NCBI GenBank assembly: GCA_021107195.1
Contig: JAIOTF010000431.1
Coordinates: 1-12,220, forward strand
DNA: 12,220 nucleotides
DNA from: Anaerolineaceae bacterium
Lineage (GTDB): Bacteria; Chloroflexota; Anaerolineae; Anaerolineales; Anaerolineaceae
Direction of reading: 5' to 3'
Shown here: positions 6,317-12,220 of the stretch, piece by piece
Layout of the letters: each line of letters begins with the position of its first letter
Numbering within the stretch: the first letter of the stretch is position 1
Translations under genes and position numbers: made by a program
Notes under the pieces: model-generated
Database searches by the model: none
Told to the model about the DNA's origin: nothing
Seen by the model: the letters and a program-made list of their open reading frames with translations, nothing else

Positions 6317-6345
6317 ATTAAACAACATGCTGTTTGTTGTGTCAA
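6317..6345 (-). promoter_or_regulatory. Near-consensus sigma-70 promoter with a dyad in the spacer, for the 82-residue gene
   Basis: On the minus strand TTGACA (6345-6340) is followed after 17 bp by TTTAAT (6322-6317), about 48 bp before the ATG at 6269. The spacer holds the inverted repeat ACAACA - 7 nt - TGTTGT, which overlaps the end of the -35 box and reaches the -10 box. A dyad in this position is where a repressor would block RNA polymerase; that function is inferred. Confidence 0.6.
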
Positions 6346-6397
6346 CCTGCTTTTTCACAATATTTTTATTAAAGTTTTTCTTTTCGCCTTGAATCTG

Positions 6398-6406
6398 TGG
6401 TATGAT
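6398..6406 (+). promoter_or_regulatory. Candidate extended -10 promoter for the 6429 gene
   Basis: TGGTATGAT fits the TGn extended -10 pattern followed by TATGAT. No good -35 box lies at 16-18 bp. The predicted transcript start, near 6413, would sit just before the GGAGA ribosome-binding site (6416-6420). This argues against the in-frame ATG at 6402 as the start. Confidence 0.4.
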
Positions 6407-6428
6407 TCGCCAGTCGGAGAATATGAAA

Positions 6429-6800
6429 ATGGAAGAAGAAAAAATCACAATTATTGAAGGACCCCCGCCCACATTTGAAGCTATTGATGATGGCTGGGCT
6501 TTGGGTTTGAATGAAGGACCTTTTTTGTTTGACCTGGCACTGACCCGTTTACGCACTTTCAATGGGCCGGCTCTGGTTGAGCGCTGTTTCGGCGCATGGA
6601 ACAAACAGCAAACTATCTATTTGCACTTCCGCAACGACCTGGGACTTGAAGAAAAACTACCCATTATCGCTGCCCGTTCCCTGGAATCGGATGATGGCCA
6701 GGTATTGCTCCTCTGGCTGCGCATTGATCCTGCCAGGATTGAAGTTGACTTTGAAAGTGGTCTTGATCTGGGGAATGACGACGGTCCGCCGGAAGGCTAA
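6429..6800 (+). CDS. Conserved hypothetical acidic protein (Anaerolineae-type)
   Basis: A 123-residue soluble protein with no signal peptide. It opens with EEEKITIIEGPPPTFEAI, has a central segment (LALTRLRTFNGPALVERCF followed by GAW) and a beta-rich part (QTIYLHFRNDLGLEEKLPI, then VLLLWLRID), and ends in an acidic tail rich in Asp, Gly and Pro. The ITIIEGPPPTFE opening and the RTFNGPALVERC centre recall a small family of uncharacterised proteins in Anaerolineae; this is recollection, not a search. Its function is unknown. The start is ATG at 6429, 8 nt after GGAGA. ATG at 6423 is too close to that site, and ATG at 6402 falls inside the candidate -10 box. The gene is divergent from the 82-residue gene and convergent with the lipoprotein gene. 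Confidence 0.8.
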   Translation: MEEEKITIIEGPPPTFEAIDDGWALGLNEGPFLFDLALTRLRTFNGPALVERCFGAWNKQQTIYLHFRNDLGLEEKLPIIAARSLESDDGQVLLLWLRIDPARIEVDFESGLDLGNDDGPPEG

Positions 6801-6824
6801 AGCAATCGGATTTACGAAAATCAG

Positions 6825-6851
6825 ACCGCCTGTGGTTTTTCCACAGGCGGT
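6825..6851. terminator. Bidirectional terminator between convergent genes
   Basis: ACCGCCTGTGG (6825-6835), a TTTTT loop, then CCACAGGCGGT (6841-6851) form a perfect 11-bp stem, followed by TGTTCTTTC. It lies 25 bp after the 6429-6800 gene stop and 40 bp past the stop of the opposing lipoprotein gene. Confidence 0.88.
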
Positions 6852-6890
6852 TGTTCTTTCAATCGTCCGAAGCTGGATAGCCGGTGTGGT

Positions 6891-7406
6891 TTAGGTGTCT
6901 TCCAGCCGTACGTTGACATTGGAGCTTTCTCCCAGACTAACCACTTGTACGACCAATGCTTTACCGCTTGGGTCGCCATCAAACACCAGGCTGGCTACGC
7001 CAGCTTCAATCACCGTATTGATCGTGCGCTCCGTGTAGCCTTGTGCCGCTAATGCCTGCCGATAAAAGGCGACAACTTCGTCAAGTGTCAAAGAGGTCTG
7101 GTAATTGATCACGCCATCAAGATTCATCAAGTTTTGGGCATCATCCGGAACGGGATACGGCGAATCGCCCGCATCCGTCACAACGTCATCCATTGCTTCT
7201 TCAGCAGAGCTAAGCACCTCGGTTGAAATTGCTTCAAACCCGGCCTGTGCAGTTTCAAGTGCGCCTTCCGGCAGGTCCGCTTCTTCCAGTGCCTTGTCCA
7301 GGGCTTTGTCCATGACCTTTTCTCCCAGCCCGCCAAAACTCAGGCAGGCGGTGGACAAGAGCAGTACCAGGGCGGCGATTATCAAGATTTTGAATTTAGA
7401 CATCAT
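6891..7406 (-). CDS. Predicted lipoprotein of unknown function
   Basis: A 171-residue protein with a lipoprotein signal peptide: MMSKFK, a hydrophobic core, and the lipobox LSTAC, with the lipidated Cys at residue 21. It is therefore expected to be anchored on the outer face of the membrane. Residues 28-80 are acidic, Ala-rich and predicted helical. From PYPVPDDAQNLMNLDGVINY onward comes a compact domain, with TSLTLDEVVAFYRQALAAQGYTE and a beta-rich end (SLVFDGDPSGKALVVQVV). This C-terminal domain resembles one I recall in lipoproteins of Anaerolineae. The function is unknown. GGAGG lies 3 nt before ATG 7406 and 6 nt before ATG 7403, so the second Met may be the true start. The gene is a single-gene unit closed by the shared terminator. 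Confidence 0.85.
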   Translation of the reverse strand: MMSKFKILIIAALVLLLSTACLSFGGLGEKVMDKALDKALEEADLPEGALETAQAGFEAISTEVLSSAEEAMDDVVTDAGDSPYPVPDDAQNLMNLDGVINYQTSLTLDEVVAFYRQALAAQGYTERTINTVIEAGVASLVFDGDPSGKALVVQVVSLGESSNVNVRLEDT

Positions 7407-7449
7407 TTTCCTCCATAGGATATTTTTTCCTGTAAGTCCAGAAAACCGA

Positions 7450-7463
7450 GTCTTTTATAAGAC
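7450..7463. promoter_or_regulatory. Small palindrome upstream of the lipoprotein gene, sharing the hsp20 repeat core
   Basis: GTCTT-TTAT-AAGAC is a 14-base inverted repeat whose core TTTTATAAGA matches 10 of 11 bases of the repeats at 5823 and 5845. It lies about 44 bp before the lipoprotein start and could be a -10-like box or an operator. The rest of the 264-bp gap (7407-7670) holds the promoter of the 7671 gene and no supported gene. Confidence 0.3.
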
Positions 7464-7630
7464 ATAGTTTATCCGAATTTCACCAGGAATGCAATGGATT
7501 GTTGCGAGTTAATTTAAAAACACATTGGGCGGAGTGTTGTCGTAATTCGGGGGCAGGATGCATTTGCACAAAATGAGCTGCCGATGTGTGCGCTGCATCT
7601 TTTGGAAAGAGGGCAACCAGGTCTCTCTGC

Positions 7631-7661
7631 CTGACACTTCCCCATCTCCAGATGATATAAT
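7631..7661 (+). promoter_or_regulatory. Promoter of the peptidase-sbcD-CNNM-sbcC run, near-leaderless
   Basis: TATAAT at 7656-7661 is preceded by TGA, giving a consensus extended -10 (TGnTATAAT). CTGACA at 7631-7636 is a possible -35, with a long 19-bp spacer. Only TTCACCAAG separates the -10 box from the ATG at 7671, so the transcript would start within about 3 bases of the start codon, without a Shine-Dalgarno sequence. Confidence 0.6.
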
Positions 7662-7670
7662 TTCACCAAG

Positions 7671-8963
7671 ATGGGAAAAAGTGCCAAAATCATCCTGATA
7701 ATCATCATTGCGGTCCTGTTGCTGTGCGTTTCATCAATCAGCATTCGTCCGATCCGTGACCGCATTGCATGGCAATTGGAAACCTGGCGCACGCGTATTT
7801 ATTACGCCATCACTCCCCCCGAGGATGTTGTTTTCCTCCCGATTGAAGTCACCGCTGCGGCTTATGCCACGCTCCAGGCCGAGATTTTTGGCAGCAGTGC
7901 CCGCACCCCGACTCCTTTCTTGCAGCCTACCTTCATTTCCACTCCCGTCCCTGACATTTCTCCTACTCCGCTTCCGGCGGCGGCTGCGATCTCAGGCGTT
8001 ACATATCAATCCCAGCACGGTCTGTGGAATTACTGTGCCCCGGCCACCCTTGCGATGGGCCTCTCTTATTGGGGCTGGGTCGGCGATCGCACCAACATCG
8101 GCCAGGTTGTGAAACCCGTTGAGACTGACAAGAATGTTATGATGACTGAATTGGCGGACTATGTCAATACCGAGACGCAGTTCAAAGCGCTCTATCGCTA
8201 TGGCGGCGATTTGACCCTGCTTAAATCCTTCGTTGCCAGCGGTTTTCCTGTGGTGATCGAGAAAGGTACTTTTATTCACGAGACTGCCACCGGCCGTTTA
8301 AGCTGGATGGGGCATTATAATTTGATCACCGGTTATGATGACAACCAGCAGACCTTCATCGTCCAGGATGCCTATTTTGCTGCCGACTATCCCATTGCGT
8401 ATGCCCTCATCGAACAGGAATGGAGCGGGTTCAACAACATTTTTCTGGTGGTGTATCCTCCGGCGGAGGAGGCTCGCGTGCAGCAGGTATTGGGCGTCTG
8501 GCAGGATGTGCCTGCCAGCGCACAGATTGCCGCCCAAGCGGCCTATGACGAGATTTCAAACACTGTTGAGCTGGATCAATTCTTTGCCTGGTACAACCTC
8601 GGCAGCAGTATGCAATTGACGGGCGATTCACGCGGGGCGGCGGCGGCTTTTGATACCGCCTTTCAACTTTACCCTTCCCTGCCGCCCGAGCGACGCCCTT
8701 TTCGTGTGCTTTGGTACCGCGACGAAGCTTACCAGGCTTACTACACCATGGCCCGCTATCAGCAAGTCATCGATCTCGCTACTGCCACTCTGGATACCGC
8801 CCGCGAGCCGTGTATGGAAGAGAGCCTTTATTGGCGGGGGGTGGCCAGCCGGGCGTTGGGCGACATTGCCGCCGCCAGAGCTGACCTGGAAAAAAGTCTT
8901 GAGTGCCATCCCGGCTATAGACCGAGTCAGCAGGTATTAATACAGATGGGAAATTCGAATTAA
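7671..8963 (+). CDS. Membrane-anchored C39-like cysteine peptidase with C-terminal TPR-like repeats
   Basis: A 430-residue protein. Residues 7-24 are a hydrophobic signal anchor. A Pro/Thr-rich linker (about 79-102) leads to a papain-like C39-type domain (about 108-265). Visible catalytic elements are Gln115 and Cys122 in the segment from YQSQ to NYCAPATLAMG, His215 in WMGHYNLITGYDD, and Asp233 in IVQDAYF. Residues 285-425 are helical and TPR-like (FFAWYNLGSSMQLTGDSRGA and ESLYWRGVASRALGDIAAA). Such stand-alone C39-like domains act outside the membrane on peptides, unlike those fused to bacteriocin ABC exporters; no exporter is seen nearby. The substrate is unknown. The gene has no Shine-Dalgarno site and is 2 bp from sbcD, so it probably shares a transcript with the nuclease genes. 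Confidence 0.87.
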   Translation: MGKSAKIILIIIIAVLLLCVSSISIRPIRDRIAWQLETWRTRIYYAITPPEDVVFLPIEVTAAAYATLQAEIFGSSARTPTPFLQPTFISTPVPDISPTPLPAAAAISGVTYQSQHGLWNYCAPATLAMGLSYWGWVGDRTNIGQVVKPVETDKNVMMTELADYVNTETQFKALYRYGGDLTLLKSFVASGFPVVIEKGTFIHETATGRLSWMGHYNLITGYDDNQQTFIVQDAYFAADYPIAYALIEQEWSGFNNIFLVVYPPAEEARVQQVLGVWQDVPASAQIAAQAAYDEISNTVELDQFFAWYNLGSSMQLTGDSRGAAAAFDTAFQLYPSLPPERRPFRVLWYRDEAYQAYYTMARYQQVIDLATATLDTAREPCMEESLYWRGVASRALGDIAAARADLEKSLECHPGYRPSQQVLIQMGNSN

Positions 8964-8965
8964 GT

Positions 8966-10297
8966 ATGGTCAAAATATTGCATTTTGCAGATACCCACAT
9001 TGATGTGGCCGCCCATGGCCGGCGTGATCCGACCTCCGGTTTGCCGCTGCGCGTTCTGGATTTTTTGAAAGCATTGGATACCATTGTTGACGCAGCTATC
9101 TCCGAGCAGGTGGATCTGGTCTTGTTTGCCGGGGATGCTTACAAAGACCGCACACCTGTGCCTACTTTCCAGCGGGAATGGGGTAAGCGCATCCGTCGTC
9201 TTTCGGATGCCGGCATCCCGACCCTGCTGCTGGTTGGCAACCACGATCTTTCCCCTGCTTTGGGGCGCGCCCATGCCTTGCAGGAATATGAAACCCTGCC
9301 TGTGCCGCATGTGCGTGTTCTCAGCAAACCAGCCCTGCTGACGCCCAAAGAACTCGAAGACCTGCCCTTGCAGGTAATTGCCCTGCCCTGGCTTTCACGC
9401 TCGCGCATGATGGCCGCCCTCCAGATCAGTGCTACAGACCCGGCTGAGATGTATGCCGAGATGGAAGTGCGTATCGCTGAATTATTGGATAATTGGCTGG
9501 AAGAGATTGATCCCGACCTGCCCACGGTGTTCACTGCGCATGCCTCTGTACAGGGCGCAAAATATGGCGGTGAGCGCAGCGTGATGCTCGGCAATGACCT
9601 TGTCCTCCCCGGCGGCCTGGTGCGCAATCCCAAGCTGGATTACGTTGCCCTGGGGCATATCCACAAGGCGCAGAACCTTAACGAGGGTGCCCATCCGCCT
9701 GTTATCTATCCCGGATCGATTGAGCGCGTCGATTTTGGCGAGGCCGCAGATGACAAGTTTTATGTGATTGCGGAAGTCTCGAAGGGAGAAAGCAAAGTCC
9801 ATTGGCACAAGCTGCACGGGCGGCAGTTCATCGACCGCGCCATCACCTTGACTTCTCTGGAGAACGTGCAGGATCAGTTGATCGGCGCCCTGCCCCCGCA
9901 GGAAGAGCTGCAGGATGCCATTGTGCGCCTGACGATCACCTATCCCCGCGATTGGGAAACTGATATTGATGAAAGCGCGGTGCGGCGTTATGCTGAGCCG
10001 GCTTTTGAATTTCACTTCCTGCGCCGCCCGCAAATGGAAGCCCGCCTGCGCCTTCCCGAAGGCCAGCTTGCCAGCAGTATGGATCACATCCAGCTCCTGG
10101 AGACCTACTGGAAAACGATGGATATTGAGGATGTCGAATCTCTCAACCGGCTTGCTGCCAATATTATTCACGAAGTCTCCGCAGGGGATGAAATTTCTTC
10201 AGGAGACGAAGTCACCGAAGGTGCCGACCTCGCAGAACCCCAGTCACAAGACAATTCTCAGGCTGCACTACCGGCCACTATGTTTGAAGATGATTGA
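8966..10297 (+). CDS. sbcD: SbcD/Mre11-type DNA double-strand-break nuclease subunit
   Basis: This is the metallophosphoesterase subunit that, with SbcC, trims DNA ends and cuts hairpins in an ATP-dependent, Mn-dependent way. It has 443 residues. All phosphoesterase motifs are visible: ADTHID (Asp9, His11), AGDAYKDR (Asp57), VGNHD (Asn92, His93), FTAHASVQG (His192) and LGHIH (His231, His233). YPGSIERVDFGE (248-259) is the conserved SbcD segment after the nuclease core. Residues 280-385 form the capping and SbcC-binding region. The last 55 or so residues are an acidic, low-complexity tail. The ATG at 8966 begins 2 bp after the preceding stop codon and has no strong ribosome-binding site of its own, which suggests translational coupling. 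The partner sbcC follows one gene later. Confidence 0.95.
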   Translation: MVKILHFADTHIDVAAHGRRDPTSGLPLRVLDFLKALDTIVDAAISEQVDLVLFAGDAYKDRTPVPTFQREWGKRIRRLSDAGIPTLLLVGNHDLSPALGRAHALQEYETLPVPHVRVLSKPALLTPKELEDLPLQVIALPWLSRSRMMAALQISATDPAEMYAEMEVRIAELLDNWLEEIDPDLPTVFTAHASVQGAKYGGERSVMLGNDLVLPGGLVRNPKLDYVALGHIHKAQNLNEGAHPPVIYPGSIERVDFGEAADDKFYVIAEVSKGESKVHWHKLHGRQFIDRAITLTSLENVQDQLIGALPPQEELQDAIVRLTITYPRDWETDIDESAVRRYAEPAFEFHFLRRPQMEARLRLPEGQLASSMDHIQLLETYWKTMDIEDVESLNRLAANIIHEVSAGDEISSGDEVTEGADLAEPQSQDNSQAALPATMFEDD

Positions 10298-10309
10298 GAA
10301 GAAGATACG

Positions 10310-11656
10310 ATGGAACTTTTAATGAACATTCTTTTTATTTTGGGTTTGATCCTTGCCAACGGTCTGTTTGCGATGTATGAAATAGCGATGGTTTCGTCCA
10401 GTAAAGTGCGCTTAAAACAGCGTCAGAATGCAGACCAGAGAGCTATTGATGCCGCCGTGGAACTGGCCGAAACGCCCAACCGCCTGCTTTCAACCGTCCA
10501 GGTGGGAATCACCCTGGTCGGGGTGTTCTCTGGTGCATTGGGCGGTGCCACCCTGTCCGATGATCTTGCTCCCTTGCTGGTACGCGTGTTATCTCTGGAT
10601 GAAGTTACTGCCCAGGTTGTCGCCCTGGTTTTGGTTACCTTGACCATTGCTTACTTCTCATTGGTTATCGGAGAATTGATTCCCAAACGATTGGCTTTGG
10701 GCAACCCGGAGAAGATCGCTGTTTCTTATGCACGATTTTTTCGCTCACTCGCCTGGCTTACTTCCCCCGTCATCCGCCTGCTGAGTGTTTCCACTGATCT
10801 GGGGCTGCGCATTTTGGGTGTAAAGGAATCCAATGAACCGCCAGTTACGGAGGAGGAAATTCGGGTCCTTTTGCAGCAGGGCACAGAGTTTGGTGTTTTT
10901 GAGAAGGAAGAACACAATATTATGGAGAGTGTTTTCCGTTTTGGTGACCGGCGCGTCGATGCAATTATGACCCCGCATACCGAGATCACCTGGCTTGACC
11001 TGGAAGAAGAGTTCCCCGAGAGCCTGGAGAAGATCATGAACAGCCGGTATACCCGCTTCCCGGTTGCCAAAGGCGGCCTGGATAACGTGATCGGCGTCTT
11101 GCTCACCAAAGACCTGTTGCAGAATACTCTTCACGATCAGAACATTGACTTGGAACCGATGCTGCGCCCGGCCGTTTTTGTGCCGGAGAGCATGTCTGCG
11201 CTCAAGGTGCTTGAAAAATTCAAGGAGACCGGCCTGTCTGTGGCACTGGTGATCGATGAATACGGCGGGATGCTGGGCATGGTCACTCAGGTGGATATCC
11301 TCAAGTCGATTGTGGGCGACATTCCCGCCGCTGGTGAACAATATGACCGGGCGGTTGTTCACCGGCCAGATGGCTCGTGGCTGCTGGATGGATTAATGCG
11401 TGTAGATGAGTTGAAACCCTTGCTTGGTATTGAATCCCTGCCGGATGAAGAGCGTGTTGGGTATCAGACTCTGGGCGGTTTCATTATGAGTCAGTTCGAT
11501 ACGATCCCTGTTACCGGTCAGGTGCTGGATTGCTGCAACTGGCGCTTTGAGGTGGTCGATATGGACGGGCGGCGCATTGACAAGGTGCTGGTCGCGCTCA
11601 TGAAGGAAGAGGCTGAACCGCCCGAGGCCACCCCTGAAAACGGACGGCATTTATGA
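10310..11656 (+). CDS. CNNM/CorC-type membrane protein (DUF21, CBS pair, CorC_HlyC domain)
   Basis: A 448-residue protein, often labelled hemolysin (TlyC/HlyC). The family is now linked to divalent cation export, mainly magnesium, rather than haemolysis. Residues 1 to about 195 are the DUF21 transmembrane domain, with ANGLFAMYEIAMVSSSKVRL near the start, LAETPNRLLSTVQVGITLVG, and GELIPKRLAL. Two CBS domains follow (about 215-335): RRVDAIMTPHTEI, RYTRFPVAKGGLDNVIGV, and LVIDEYGGMLGMVTQVDI. The C-terminal CorC_HlyC domain (about 355-435) includes VGYQTLGGFI. The order and length are standard. It lies 12 bp after sbcD and overlaps sbcC by 4 bp (ATGA), so it is embedded in the sbcDC operon. No functional link to DNA repair is evident. 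Confidence 0.93.
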   Translation: MELLMNILFILGLILANGLFAMYEIAMVSSSKVRLKQRQNADQRAIDAAVELAETPNRLLSTVQVGITLVGVFSGALGGATLSDDLAPLLVRVLSLDEVTAQVVALVLVTLTIAYFSLVIGELIPKRLALGNPEKIAVSYARFFRSLAWLTSPVIRLLSVSTDLGLRILGVKESNEPPVTEEEIRVLLQQGTEFGVFEKEEHNIMESVFRFGDRRVDAIMTPHTEITWLDLEEEFPESLEKIMNSRYTRFPVAKGGLDNVIGVLLTKDLLQNTLHDQNIDLEPMLRPAVFVPESMSALKVLEKFKETGLSVALVIDEYGGMLGMVTQVDILKSIVGDIPAAGEQYDRAVVHRPDGSWLLDGLMRVDELKPLLGIESLPDEERVGYQTLGGFIMSQFDTIPVTGQVLDCCNWRFEVVDMDGRRIDKVLVALMKEEAEPPEATPENGRHL

Positions 11657-12220
11657 TCCCTGTGCGCTTGAAACTGGAAGGTTTCCTTTCTTACCTTGAC
11701 CCGGTGGAACTGGATTTCTCCGGCCTTGATGTGGCCTGTATCAGCGGCGCAAATGGGGCGGGCAAGTCCTCTCTGCTGGACGCCATCACCTGGGCCTTGT
11801 TTGGACAGGCCCGCCGCCGTGACGAATCTGTGATCAACCGCCATGCTGACGCGGCCCAGGTTGTCTTCGACTTTGAATATGAAGGCGACCTTTATCGCGT
11901 CCAGCGCAGTAATCCTCGCGGCAAGACCTCAATATTGGAAATTTTTATCCGGGATGGAAGCGATGATTGGCATCCGCTCACTGAGCATTCTCTGCGTATG
12001 ACGGAAGAGCGTATCCAGCAAATCCTATCCATGGATTATGAGACTTTCATCAATGCCTCCTTTTTTTTGCAGGGGCGTGCCGACCAGTTTTCTCAGCAGC
12101 GGCCTGGCGACCGCAAGCGCATCCTGGGCAGCATTCTGGGGCTGGAGGTGTGGGAAGAGTACCGTGAGAGGACTGCTCAGCGCCGCCGGGATGATGAGAA
12201 AGAATTGGCCGTGATCGATG
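11653..12220 (+). CDS. sbcC: SbcC/Rad50-type ATPase, N-terminal part (runs off the right edge)
   Basis: This SMC-like ATPase partners SbcD: its two ATP-binding halves join at the ends of a long coiled coil and control the nuclease. The visible 189 residues are the N-terminal half of the ATPase head. They include KLEGFLSYLDPVELDF (typical opening), the Walker A motif SGANGAGKSSLLDAI (31-45, with Lys38), TWALFGQARR, and INASFFLQGRADQFS with the Q-loop Gln140, then the start of the coiled coil (from about 165). The ATG overlaps the preceding TGA. A run of eight T's at about 12061-12068 encodes the FF of the Q-loop. The frame is intact as far as it can be read. Confidence 0.95.
   Translation, partial: MIPVRLKLEGFLSYLDPVELDFSGLDVACISGANGAGKSSLLDAITWALFGQARRRDESVINRHADAAQVVFDFEYEGDLYRVQRSNPRGKTSILEIFIRDGSDDWHPLTEHSLRMTEERIQQILSMDYETFINASFFLQGRADQFSQQRPGDRKRILGSILGLEVWEEYRERTAQRRRDDEKELAVID

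Noticed and set aside
9482..10171. 229-codon open frame on the minus strand
   Set aside because: It lies wholly inside sbcD, which has all nuclease motifs, and its translation shows no recognisable domain. It is a GC-rich shadow frame.
10745..11362. 205-codon open frame on the minus strand
   Set aside because: It is antisense to the clear CNNM/CBS gene, with a His/Gln-rich composition typical of shadow frames.
12061..12068. Run of eight T's in sbcC as a possible phase-variation tract
   Set aside because: It encodes the conserved Phe-Phe before the Q-loop and the frame is intact. Eight T's is short for a contingency tract, and nothing else suggests switching.

Overview
The window reads as two unrelated pieces of bacterial DNA joined at about position 2127-2146. 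The left piece (1 to about 2135) is visibly AT-rich, and all of its genes are on the minus strand: the 5' part of uppS (cut at the joint), cdsA, a TerB-like protein, and the N-terminus of an amidohydrolase that runs off the left edge. I cannot place this piece taxonomically from gene content alone. The right piece (about 2136 to 12220) is richer in G+C and looks like a Chloroflexota (Anaerolineae-type) genome. That assignment rests on remembered similarity of its lipoprotein, its small membrane protein and the acidic hypothetical protein to proteins of that group, so it is an inference. At the joint, two normally essential genes, uppS (minus strand) and gyrA (plus strand), are both cut and face each other head to head, each missing its N-terminal portion. 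The simplest explanation is a chimeric clone or contig rather than natural biology.

Layout of the right piece. gyrA lacks its catalytic N-terminus and ends at 3824 in a strong hairpin that also serves the convergent birA plus small-membrane-protein unit (5040 to 3933, minus strand). An hsp20 gene with a perfect-palindrome terminator follows (5705 to 5289, minus). Next is an AT-rich stretch of about 315 bp that holds helically phased short repeats and a long hairpin, then an unrecognised 82-residue protein with a near-consensus sigma-70 promoter. A divergent, conserved-looking 123-residue acidic protein (6429-6800) converges through a shared terminator on a lipoprotein gene (7406 to 6891).

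From 7671 to the right edge everything is on the plus strand and tightly packed. The order is a membrane-anchored C39-like cysteine peptidase with C-terminal helical repeats, sbcD (Mre11-type nuclease), a CNNM/CorC-type membrane protein with CBS domains, and the start of sbcC (Rad50-type ATPase). Spacings are 2 bp and 12 bp, followed by a 4-bp ATGA overlap, so these genes are probably co-transcribed. SbcC and SbcD together form the DNA-end processing nuclease; the CNNM gene between them is the odd member.

I see no CRISPR array, insertion sequence, tRNA or rRNA. Nothing here is clearly a new multi-gene system. The most useful observations are the chimeric joint, the phased repeats upstream of hsp20, the orphan 82-residue gene with a dyad in its promoter, and the interrupted sbcDC operon.
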